From Humulus lupulus (Eukaryota; Streptophyta; Magnoliopsida; Rosales; Cannabaceae), in NCBI RefSeq assembly GCF_963169125.1, contig NC_084795.1:262937042-263001041 (forward strand): a stretch of 64,000 bases of DNA. The letters are read 5' to 3'. The notes beneath the pieces were generated by a model. It saw nothing but the letters and a program-made list of their open reading frames with translations. It made no database searches and was not told where the DNA came from. Below, piece by piece: positions 22,198 to 31,814 of the stretch (positions are counted from its first letter, which is position 1; each line of letters begins with the position of its first letter). Position numbers and translations under genes: made by a program.

Positions 22198-23656
22198 AGA
22201 TCTTGAGAGTAGCATTCAGTCGAGCTAACGATGTTAAACAAAACACACTTGTGGAAGTTTTTCACATCCTTTACTTTTTATTTTGAATTGATTTTTATTT
22301 ATTTATGCATTGAGTACAATGCTTATATTAAGTGTGGGGGAAGGGAAAACTGGCTGTTTTATTTTTATTTCTCATTTCTTTAGTTGTTATCTGTGTTTGT
22401 GTTATGTTTAGTTGTTTTTAGTGTCGATTTTTATAGTTTAGTTTATTTTTAGGTTAAGATAAGCATGGTTAAGTTGAAAGACATATTTGTTGATAAAAAT
22501 TTCGATTGTGGTGGAAATAATTCTAGGGAATTGATGAGTTCTACAAGAATTGTGTGCTTAACTCTTGTTTTGGTTGTCACTTAAGCTTGAACTTGGATTT
22601 TTCAAATGATGAACACAAGTGTATTTACCTTTTCATTAGAACTTGGAGAGATTTATGCATGCTATTATATATATAGATATATATATATAGTCTTGACCAC
22701 TCTTGAAATCATTGATTAATTGTTTGAGGCAAAATCATATGTACACATAATTAGGAAGATGATTAAGGCAAGTTCTTTGGAACGTTTGAGCCTTTCAAGC
22801 CTACCTATGATATTTGATTCCCTAGCATCCCATTTTTGAGCCATAATAACTAATCTATTTCTTCTACGAATCCAATATCTAAACCTTTGCAACTTGAAAA
22901 TTTTATCTCTTTTTGTGACACATTACACAATGGTTTTATATGAATGTTTGATTTTGTGGGATGAGTTTTGTAAGAAAGGAAAGTTTTGAATAGAATTTTT
23001 GGGTTGTAATATAAATGTATATGATCTACTATTTCTCCCAATGAAGTTAAATTGAAAAAAAAAAACAATTTGCAATAAAGAAATTTTTTTTTGCAAAAGT
23101 ATAAGTACGGGGGAAATAGTAAGATCAATGTGGAAAGAAGAAAAGAGAAAGATGATGAATTGTATGAGAAATTTGAGGGAAGATCTAAAGAATAGAATAA
23201 ATATTGGCTATATTGTGATTTTAGCTTAAATATATTTTTTTCATCTACCTCTAACCTTAGTCTTATACCATGAGCCTATAAAGACCTTTTGATTCTTGTT
23301 TATGTGTGCTTATATTAGTGGAGAACAATTGATTAATGTCTATGGATTGGATGCTTTTTATGATACATATTTCATGTATGATAGACACTTTGAAACATAT
23401 TTTGGCATGTATAAATTGATTTGGGTGCATGAGAGTTGTTAAGTTTGATTGTGCATAAATTTAAAAAGATCGAGTTTAAGTAGTGATTGTATATTGAGTT
23501 GAAATTCTAAAGAATGTAGAGTTCAGATTTTTCCTATGAATTATTTGTTTGTGCAATTTTTTGAGACAATCACTGCTTTCAACAAAACCATTGCTTATGT
23601 GTTTAGTTTTTATTATGTTTGCTCGAGGACAAGCGAATGTCAAGTGTGGGGGAATT
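22198..23656 (+). other. Athila-like 3' non-coding region with polypurine tract
   Basis: The region is AT-rich with no recognisable domain. RT, RNase H and integrase are missing between the protease and this region. TTAAGTGTGGGGGAAGG at 22329-22345 is the internal G-rich tract common in Athila elements. TGTCAAGTGTGGGGGAA at about 23638-23654 is the terminal polypurine tract. A short (TA)n run is at 22666-22690. Confidence 0.65.
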
Positions 23657-26190
23657 TGGTAAGTATTGAATTTATCGATTATTAATTCATTATTCTTCTA
23701 TGATTATACACTTGATTATTTATTTATATATGTTTTATTAGTTATTTTGCATTTTTAGGATTTCCAAGATATTTGGGTGAAAAATAAAAAAATTGGGATG
23801 TTTTACACACAATGGTTAAGCTCGACATTATAAGTCTGAAACTTCACACTTGATTTTGACAAATTTTCAATAATCTTTTGGAAATATTTCTAGAAATCCA
23901 AGTTTTAGATATTTGTCTTACATTTCCATATCATTTTGAATCGTCCAATTCTGAGCTATATTGAGAAAGTAATGGTTAAAATAACATCAGTGGCTGCAGC
24001 TGAAGAAAAATGAAGAAGTGGAAAAAGTGTTATGGCTGCGGCCAGCCACATCCCAGGCCGTGGCCACAAAAACAGAGACTAATGGCCACGACCATCAATG
24101 TCCTAGGCCACGGCCTATGCACAATTTTTTTGGAAAACTCATGTTTTAGGACCTCGACAAGTATAATAGTGGTCGCAGCCTGCGACTGATTTTCAGCTTT
24201 AAATTTTAAATTTCAAATGCAATATCAAGGGGATATAAAAGAGGCCTATGGCTAACTTTTAGAATAACATTGGATTGCAAATTTTTGATTTTAGAGTGGC
24301 AGAGGAGAAGAAAAGACATCATTATCTACCACCTTCAATCTAGTTTTTATTTCCTCTCTCAAACTTCTTTATTCTCAATTCATGTTTATGTTATTGATCA
24401 TGTTTGAGATTATGGAGTTGTTTTCTTTTAGGTTAAGGGTTATTTCAAAACCCTAGACATAAAATCTTGAATGCATTGATGAATTTTATTCCTTCTATTC
24501 CCTTGTATTAAATTTTTTCTATTCTTCTAATTGAATGTTATGATTCTTGTAAAATCTTGTTTAGACGACCGCTAATTGTTAGAGAATATATATTATTGCT
24601 CAATGGAATTATGGAAAAACCAAATACAACTCTATGCAAAAATACAATGGACAAGATAATATTGATTAAATAAGTATTACAACTCAATTGCTCAAAATAC
24701 AAGTAAATAGAAAGATGTAGAAGAAGAAGATTACAAACTCAATACTACAATAATACAAGTAAATAAGAAGAACAAAAGAATGAAAACACAAACAAACTCT
24801 CACACTCAACCAAAGTGTAGAGTAGTGGGGATCACCAACTTGAACAAAGTTCAAGACCTTTGTCCAAAAGCTTATTTCCCCCTATTCTCTAAGCACTAAG
24901 GGATCTCTCTAGGAAATAGCTCTCTGGAATAATCAAGCCTCAAGGTGTATTTTTCAGCCAAGTGCTTTGTGGAAGAAAGATGGTGTGTCTTACAAGTGAG
25001 CATTAGGCTCCTATTTATAGAGTTTGAGATACCCCTTTGAATTTAAAATTCCACCAACCCTCATGGCTGTTACCAATGTTTAATTGGATGTTTATGGAAT
25101 TAAAATGGAGATTTGGGAGTTATTTGGGATGTTAGAACCGTTCAATTTGGAAAAAACTGAAAATTCACATAGGCTGTCAGCCTCACTGGCCGCGGCCACT
25201 AGCTTCTATCCCCCAGGTCGCGGCCACTGAAAGTCAGTGGCTGCGCCCACAGGCCATTTTCAGCACAAAAAAGTCATTTTTCCAAAACGTTCCAAATCCT
25301 TTCCCACATGATTTTGTAACCTCCAAACACCTATTGAGAGTTAAAAACATGTCTCCAACAGTCATATATCATCATGACTTTATGAAATCCAATCTCAAAT
25401 GTGTAACATATAATATACACATTATTGGTTAATATTTGGGAGTTACAAATTTGTAACTGATTTTGTAACTCCAAAATATGTCGCATTTGGGCACACACAT
25501 TAGTCCAATTTTGTGACTCTCAATAATATGTTACAAGGAATGACAAATCACATTTGTGTGACAAATCACATTTTGTCACATTATTTAATCTAATATTATA
25601 TTATATGAAATAATATAACACTAATTAGGGTATTACATTGTTCTACTATCATCTTAGGATTATTATTCACCTAATAGTCTAGGGTTCTAAGTAAAGTGAT
25701 AAATTACAATTAACTATTGTGACGGGTATTTTAATTGCGATGGAGAATAAAACCCAAGTTAAATATGGATTGCATGCTTAATGAATTTGTTGCCTAAATT
25801 AACTTGTTTCCACTTAATGTAATGCTTTTTTTTAGTTAAATAGATCACACACTTAATGAGTATATTGCTTGGTAAAAATGATTAATTAATGAACACTTAG
25901 CTTAAATTAATTATAATAGAGAAACTGAGATAATTGACTGTTTAAATGTTATCCGCAAGGTTAATAATTTAATTCATAATAGAGAATAATATTTGTCATT
26001 GTTTATAGATTGATTATTGAAGGTGGAGAATAATTCTTAAGTGTTATTTAAAATCGTTATTACCAATTGTTCTTTTTTTATTACTTAATTTTATGTTATT
26101 AAATCTTGAAAAAAAATCTCCTTTTTAATTCTTGTTTTTATTATGAATGATAAGCTGACTAATAGTCCTCGTAGGTTGGACTAAAGACAC
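23657..26190 (+). repeat. 3' LTR of the first Athila-like element, interrupted, right end uncertain
   Basis: It starts TGGTAAGTATTG after the polypurine tract. A TATA box (TATAAAAG) is at 24234-24241. GGCTGCGGCC / GGCCGTGGCC / GGCCACGGCC words cluster 50-200 bp upstream of it. A copia-type solo LTR is inserted at 24577-25620. The end is not sharp: TAGTCCTCGTAGG near 26160 resembles the late part of Athila LTRs, and homology to anything known stops after about 26190, so the last bases are probably deleted. Confidence 0.6.
24577..25620 (-). mobile_element. Copia-type solo LTR, 1044 bp
   Basis: The ends are TGTTAGAGAA and TATAACA, with perfect TSDs CTAAT at 24572-24576 and 25621-25625. The TATA box reads CTATAAATAG on the minus strand (25011-25020), so the LTR lies in minus orientation. 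No internal sequence remains. GGCCGCGGCC (25188-25197) and GGTCGCGGCCAC (25216-25227) lie about 170-240 bp upstream of the TATA box. Assignment to copia rests on the short length and TGTTA-type ends and is tentative. Confidence 0.82.
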
Positions 26191-26452
26191 GCATGCAGCA
26201 ACTTGTGATACAGAAAGAGTATTGTAATGTACACTCTCTGATCAAGACCTAAATCATTCCTTATTTGTATCTTTTAATTTTCTAAGTGAGAGACACCACA
26301 AAGTCTTCGAAAGAATTGACAGTATGGATTTACTTGTAAGATACCATTTATCTTGGCAAGAATTAATGTGCTCATTCTATCTGAAAAACTTAATCAAATT
26401 TCTAATTCATGATCAATATCATGAAAATACAATTGCAAGTAAGTAGGAGGGG
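26191..26452. other. Unassigned 260 bp between the Athila LTR and a copia fragment
   Basis: AT-rich with no domain or repeat that I can link to other parts of the window. It may include the lost end of the Athila LTR. Confidence 0.4.
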
Positions 26453-26783
26453 TGTCTGATGGCGACACAATTTGGTATATAAAATGATACATTTTTCCCT
26501 GCACTCTAAATGTGTATAAACCCTTATTCATTGCACATAGTATAGAAGAAAGGTTATGAAAAGTTCAATCTTTTTCATTAATGTCAATTCCTTAAATAAT
26601 AAAGTAATCAAAATCCTATATCTTAGGTATATATCAACTATCCTATTTATACGAAAGACCACAACTAATATATTTGAAATTACAATGAAAGAAAGGAGTC
26701 AGAGTAAATCTACCGAATCTAAAGGAAGACTATAATAAAACATATTCAAAATGACATTCAAAAAATGAGTGAAGAGCTAACAT
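26453..26783 (-). repeat. 3' LTR of the Ale-like copia fragment
   Basis: On the minus strand the LTR starts TGTTAGCTCTTC next to a copia polypurine tract and is about 331 bp if it ends at TGTCTGATGG (26453). A minus-strand TATA box (CGTATAAATAGG) lies near 26645. The left terminus is a guess from the TG...CA rule. Confidence 0.6.
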
Positions 26784-26790
26784 AGTGAAT

Positions 26791-26804
26791 ATGCCCCCTC
26801 AAGA
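26791..26804 (-). other. Copia polypurine tract
   Basis: On the minus strand this reads CTTGAGGGGGCATA, the standard TTGAGGGGG tract of plant copia elements, eight bases before the LTR. Confidence 0.8.
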
Positions 26805-28582
26805 TAGGCCACGATCAGAGAGGCTAATCTTGTCGTGTAACTGCTGAAATTGAGAAATAGGCAATGGTTTTGTGAGTAGATCTGCAAGTTGGTCAGCAGA
26901 AGAAACATGTGCCACACGAAGGAGACCAGATTGAACTTGATCGCGAATAAAATGATAGTCAACAGCGACATGTTTCATTCTTGAATGAAAGACAGGATTT
27001 GAACTTAATTGTGTTGCACCAACATTATCGCAATAAATAACAAGGGACTTCAGTAAGCCTATACCAAGTTATAAAAGGAGAGAAAAAATCCATCGAAGTT
27101 CAGCAGGGATGGCAACGACAGAGCGGTATTCTGCCTCCGTAGAGGAGCGAGCGACAGTTGGTTGCTTCTTTGAGCTCCAAGACACAAGGTTTCGTCCAAG
27201 ATAAACGAGGTAAGCACTAGTGGAAGAGTAATCGTCTTTATTGCCAGCCCAATCTTCATCTGAGAAGGCATGAAGAGTTAATGGAGAGTCATGATATAGA
27301 AGAATCCCCTTGTCTAGTGTACCACACAAATAGCGTAAAATACGCTTAACAAGAGCCCAATGTTCGTTAGTTGGCTTGTGCATAAACTGAGCCATTTTGT
27401 TTACTGCAAATGAGATATCTGGTCGAGTTAAAGAGAGGTATTGTAGACTACCAACTGTTGCACGATATGGAGTTGGATCAGAAAGTGGTGTTCCCGAGTT
27501 TAGGGAGATAGTTAGTGAACTAGTTGGTAGTGGTGTCAAAACAAGTTTGTCATCTTCCATATTGGACCATTTGAGTAAGTCTTGAATATATCGTTTTTGT
27601 GAAAGCAAGACACCAAGATGATGTGGGAGAACTTCAACTCCTAGAAAATATGAGAGTGAGCCAAGGTCTTTGAGAGAGAAACGATGAGCAAGATAGTCAA
27701 CGAACTATGAAACAAGAGCATCACTGCTACCAGGTAAAATAATGTCGTCAACATATACCAATAGATACAAAGCATGATTGTTGGACTGAAGAACAAAAAG
27801 AGATGTATCAAAGTGTGAATTCCTGATACCAGATTCTAACAAAAAGTGACGCAGTTCATGATACCAAGCTCGAGGAGCTTGCTTAAGACCGTAGATAGCT
27901 TTATGAAGTTTACACACATATGAGGGATGATTAGAATCCACAAAGCCTGGCGGTTAAGTCATGAGAGTTTGCCTTGGAGAAAGGCATTGTTGACATCCAA
28001 TTGGTGGAGAGACCATCCATAATGTACTACAATACTGAGCACAAGTCTCACTGCTGTTGGCTTAACAACTGGGCTGAAGGTTTCATGGTAATCCACACCA
28101 GGTCTTTGATGAAATCCCTTGGTTACAAGGCGAGCTTTGTACCTGTCAATAGAACCATCAGACTTTCATTTCATACGATAAATCCATTTACAACCAACCA
28201 AATTAGAAATATCATCAGGAGGAACCAGTTCCCATGTTCCATTTCGAACAAGTGCATCATATTCCTCAGACACAGCTTGATGCCAATGGTGATCTTTGAG
28301 AGCTTGTGAAATAAATGTAGGTTCTGTGTGTTGGGAAACAATTTTGTGGGTGTGAAGATTGAGTTTCTTGATTGGTTTGGTGATGTTATTCTTGGCTCGG
28401 GTAGTCATGCGATGTTGGGCAGGAGGTGGAATGGTAAGGTTTGATTCTGTGAGTTGATGTGGTGGATGATTTGGTGGTTGACTTTCAGGTGCAGTCTGTT
28501 GTTGTGATGGGCCGTTTGGATGTGATGTAGCTTCGAATAAAGGCAATTCTGGAGAACTTGCTTTAGATGGAGTGGTTACCAT
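26805..28582 (-). pseudogene. Ale-like copia pol fragment: integrase tail, RT, RNase H
   Basis: Read from 28582 downwards. An end-of-integrase linker rich in proline leads into RT with CKWIYRMK (about 28170), LHKAIYGLKQAPRAWYHEL (about 27880) and the catalytic YVDD in LLVYVDDII (about 27750). RNase H includes FSDEDWAGNKDDYSSTSAYL (27230), STEAEYRSV (27130) and a C-terminal FIRDQVQSG-type region on to about 26810. Stops occur at 28163, 27957, 27704 and about 27066, and a short deletion precedes LHKAIYG. Gag, protease and the integrase core are absent. It is dead. Confidence 0.85.
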
Positions 28583-28833
28583 ATGGAAGAAAGGTTATGA
28601 AAAGTTCAATCTTTTTCATTAACGTCAATTCTTTAAATAATACGGTAATCAATATCCTATATCTTAGGAATGTATCAACTATCCTATTTATACGAAAGAC
28701 CACAACTAATATATTTGAAATTACAATGAAAGAAAGGAGTCAGAGTAAATCTACCGATTCTAAAGGAAGACTATAACAAAACATATTCAAAATGACATTA
28801 AAAAAATGAGTGAAGAGCTGACATAGTCAATAC
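28581..28833 (-). repeat. Partial LTR copy flanking the Ale-like fragment
   Basis: About 243 bp match 26541-26783 closely (GAAGAAAGGTTATGAAAAG and on to GTGAAGAGCT). The match runs about 9 bp further, into the bases that in the left copy lie between LTR and polypurine tract (TAGTGAATA there, TAGTCAATA here). It abuts coding sequence directly at 28580, so it is not a normal 5' LTR with primer site. Confidence 0.75.
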
Positions 28834-30747
28834 ATGGATCCTTATCATGTTTAGCACTAAAAGATGTGAATGAAAAATTACTGTTGTAGATGCGAACATT
28901 TTTTTTTGAACTCTTGTGCTTATGCAGATGTCCAAGTAAATAATTCAAACAACTCACTAGGCATATCATTTAGTTTTAGAACAATTTTTCCAGCAGAACA
29001 ACAAAATCCGTTACTCTCATATTGAAACTTTTTTGCCCCACAATAAATACACAACTTTGGTGGTTGGAGTACGTGAGACAGGTACCAAGCCTAACTTAAA
29101 ATCTTTTGTTTTTCATTTTTCCAATTTACTCATGGAATTCTTTATCGTTGCCTTATCTACATGTTAAATAAAAAAAAAAACATAAAAATTATTGAAATTA
29201 TATAATACATTTTAAAATTATTTAAAAAATATCTTAAAATATACATTCACACTTCGATTTATTCCTCTGCACTTTGGATGTTGACCTTGTGTCAAACAAA
29301 AGTTATACAAATTATAAATTTTATTCATTAAATAATCAACAAGTGAGAAGCAACAGTTATTAATCAAATACGTGTATTACCAATTTCAAATATGCCAAAA
29401 ATGAATAAATGATATTTTCCCCTTCCATTGTTGGCTTCTAACACGGCTTGATCACCACCACCATAAAAAAAATTAAATATAAAATGATATTATAGTCAGA
29501 AAAAAAATCATATTTTTATCATACCTATAATGTCCCTTCAAAAAAAAATCATACCTATAATGTTTTCATTAATTATCAATCCTTGATTTATGATTTGATT
29601 ATTCCTTTTATTATTGTTTTTCAATATAACACTCTTTCCATTATTAGCTATTATACCTACATTTGGAATTACTTTAGATCTCTTAGATTTATTGTTGTTC
29701 TTCAGAAAGACATGCTCCATGATTTTGATCTATATGTCTCTTTTTCCTTTTTTCTCAAAGCATTATTTTCTCTCCTGCGCTTGTTAATTGCATTTGCAGC
29801 TATCTTATAATCCTTGTGTAGCTCTCCACTCATGATTTGACTATTCATCACATTCAAATTTTTTGTAGTTATATGACTATCATTGTTGTTTGCATATTTC
29901 AATGCCTCACGACACACAATCATATTCTCACTTATTTTTTCACTAATGTCATTAGGACTATCAATGATTTTTGAATAATCAATATGACTTTATTCGAAAG
30001 TGCATTGGTTAGCAATAACATTTGAGCAATCATTTTGGTTTTTCTCTGAGAGCATATCTTCACAACCATTAATCCGTGCGGTAGTCATCTTATTACAAAA
30101 ATGTCGCGGTGCAAGTTTTTTATTATCTAGGGATAACTCTTGTATTCGTTTCATTTTTTGAGACAAACAATTATCTAAGAAGCACTTTTAGGTTCAGAAA
30201 GTACATAGAATGATTCATACCCAAAACTTAAGGCTGTCGTAATAGAAAAAAATCTTTCATTTTCAAATATCTGAGTTCACAAATAAAAATATAGAAAATT
30301 TGCATATACTTTGAATACCACATACAAAATAGCTCTCAAACATATAGCAAAAAAAAAAAGGGTTTACACTACTTGTTATGTAGAATCACAGTTTAGCAAA
30401 GTAAGGTCCTTTTAGAATCAAAGTCGACTACAAATTAGCCTAAATACGAAGGGCTCATAGTTTCTTAGATAGACGTTTGCAAACCATAAATTGATAAAAT
30501 CAAGTATATTTAAATGAAAAAGGAAAGAAAACTGTTTGTTGACAAAAATTCTTTTAGAAACAACACTGTCCTTGATCAAAGTTTTATCCACTATTAAATA
30601 TGAGCTAATATATTTTTAGCAAAATAATGATAATAATAATAAAAAAAGTGCTAATAAATCAAAACAGAGTCTGCTTGATGGGGTTGCTCTGCTGTTGCTA
30701 ATGCATCAAAATAAACAAGTGAACCAAAAATAATAAACATTATTCAC
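28834..30747. other. AT-rich unassigned region, possibly ancestral host DNA
   Basis: Few features: homopolymer and AT-rich runs, with a minus-strand coding-like segment at 29538-30154 listed separately. No transposon protein is readable. It is continuous with the eS7 exon to its right. Confidence 0.45.
29538..30154 (-). pseudogene. Eroded coding-like segment of unknown origin
   Basis: From ATG at 30154 a 54-codon frame (MKRIQELSLDNKKL...) runs to TAA at 29990. Farther on, 29923-29702 is open and lysine/arginine-rich (INKRRRENNALRKKEKET), and an overlapping frame covers 29720-29538 with Asn/Lys-rich sequence. The composition differs from the surrounding AT-rich DNA, which suggests old coding sequence. 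I do not recognise the family, and the AT-rich code alone may produce such residues. No splice model is offered. Confidence 0.2.
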
Positions 30748-30871
30748 CTTGCCACTAAATTTCTTCTCATGCTCTCTAACAAGCCTAACATGGATCTTAC
30801 GGAAGGCTTTCCTTAATCTATTTGGAACATGAATGACAAAAGCCTTCCTGCTCCCAGAGACATCAAGTTGG
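30748..30871 (-). pseudogene. RPS7: Single exon of ribosomal protein eS7 (40S subunit)
   Basis: On the minus strand 124 bases encode 41 uninterrupted codons plus one base of a split codon. The core reads [20 protein letters not shown] and then continues to EKKFSGK, which I recognise as the conserved central part of eukaryotic S7e (usual form DVSGNRKA...RKIH.RLVRELEKKFSGK). It is preceded by an AG acceptor (TTGCGCAG) and followed by a GT donor (GTGAATA) exactly where the similarity stops. eS7 is a structural protein of the small ribosomal subunit. The upstream and downstream exons were not found in 28834-30747 or 39662-41150, so this is either a gene relic or a captured exon. A copia element sits 91 bp upstream. 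A live gene with distant exons is not excluded. Confidence 0.75.
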
Positions 30872-30967
30872 CTGCGCAACAAGGCTAAAATTGTCCGTCA
30901 TTTAATAGGCAATATTGCTATGGTATCAGTCATTACACACAAATGTATATGTATATGTATATGTAAT

Positions 30968-31794
30968 TGTTAGAATCTGCAGCTTCTAACTCCAAGACAC
31001 AAAATTAATACACAAAAGAATTTTATGGTAATTTTGCAATTATTTCATGCGTCCACGAAAAATGGCAAATATAAAAAACCCAAAAACATTAAAAAAAGGC
31101 CCGGTCCAACCCAACAAGCAAAGCCACAAAAAACCCTAAAACATTGAGTTATTCAACTCAGAACACAGAAATCAAACACACAATATCAAGAACACAGATA
31201 CACAAGAACAACAATGAAAGATTAGGGTTAGAGTTCGAGAGAAACAAACAGAGAAAGTAGATCTGAACACCAAAAGTTTGATCTCAGAGTTCACCCCAGA
31301 ACGATGGGCTACGTCTCCGTCAAGCTACCTCAGAGTGCTTGATTATCCACTAGTCACAACAGGAATTACAAACGTTTGCAACAGATTTCGAATCACACAC
31401 TTTGATTAATAATCTGTTCTTTATTTCTCTCTGTTTTCTTTTTCTTTTTTTTCTCTTACTAACTCCCTTTTTGTTCTTTCTTTTGCATGCGATTACAACT
31501 GAGCTCCTCAGAGCTTCTCTCTCTACCACTCTCTCTCTAGCTCAGCTCACAGGGGATAACTAAAGCTTCAGGTAGTTCTCTTCCAACTCGATCTGTTTTA
31601 TATATGCTGTAGAAGTAGTCTAGGTTGCTGAGCTGTAGTTAGTTAGGCTTTTCTTGTTTCTGTTAGAGTCTGTTGTAACTGAAAGAAGTTTGAGTCTTTG
31701 TTTTGAGTGTCTGTACTGATAGTTTCCCTACGGGCAAACTTGTAATTTTTACCTGTTGTAATTAAACCGAGCTTATAAGGAGATTTACATAACA
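30968..31794 (-). repeat. 3' LTR of the Tork-like copia element
   Basis: 827 bp; on the minus strand it begins TGTTATGTAAATC and ends GATTCTAACA. A minus-strand TATA box (CATATATAAAAC) lies near 31600. Confidence 0.93.
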
Positions 31795-31814
31795 AATTCC
31801 ACCTAAATCTCCTT
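31795..31814 (-). other. Polypurine tract of the Tork-like copia element
   Basis: On the minus strand this reads AAGGAGATTTAGGTGGAATT, directly before the 3' LTR. Confidence 0.75.

Noticed and set aside
24601..25640. Alternative end of the copia-type solo LTR at GGTATTACA (25642)
   Set aside because: That end gives no matching TSD, whereas ending at 25620 gives perfect CTAAT on both sides.
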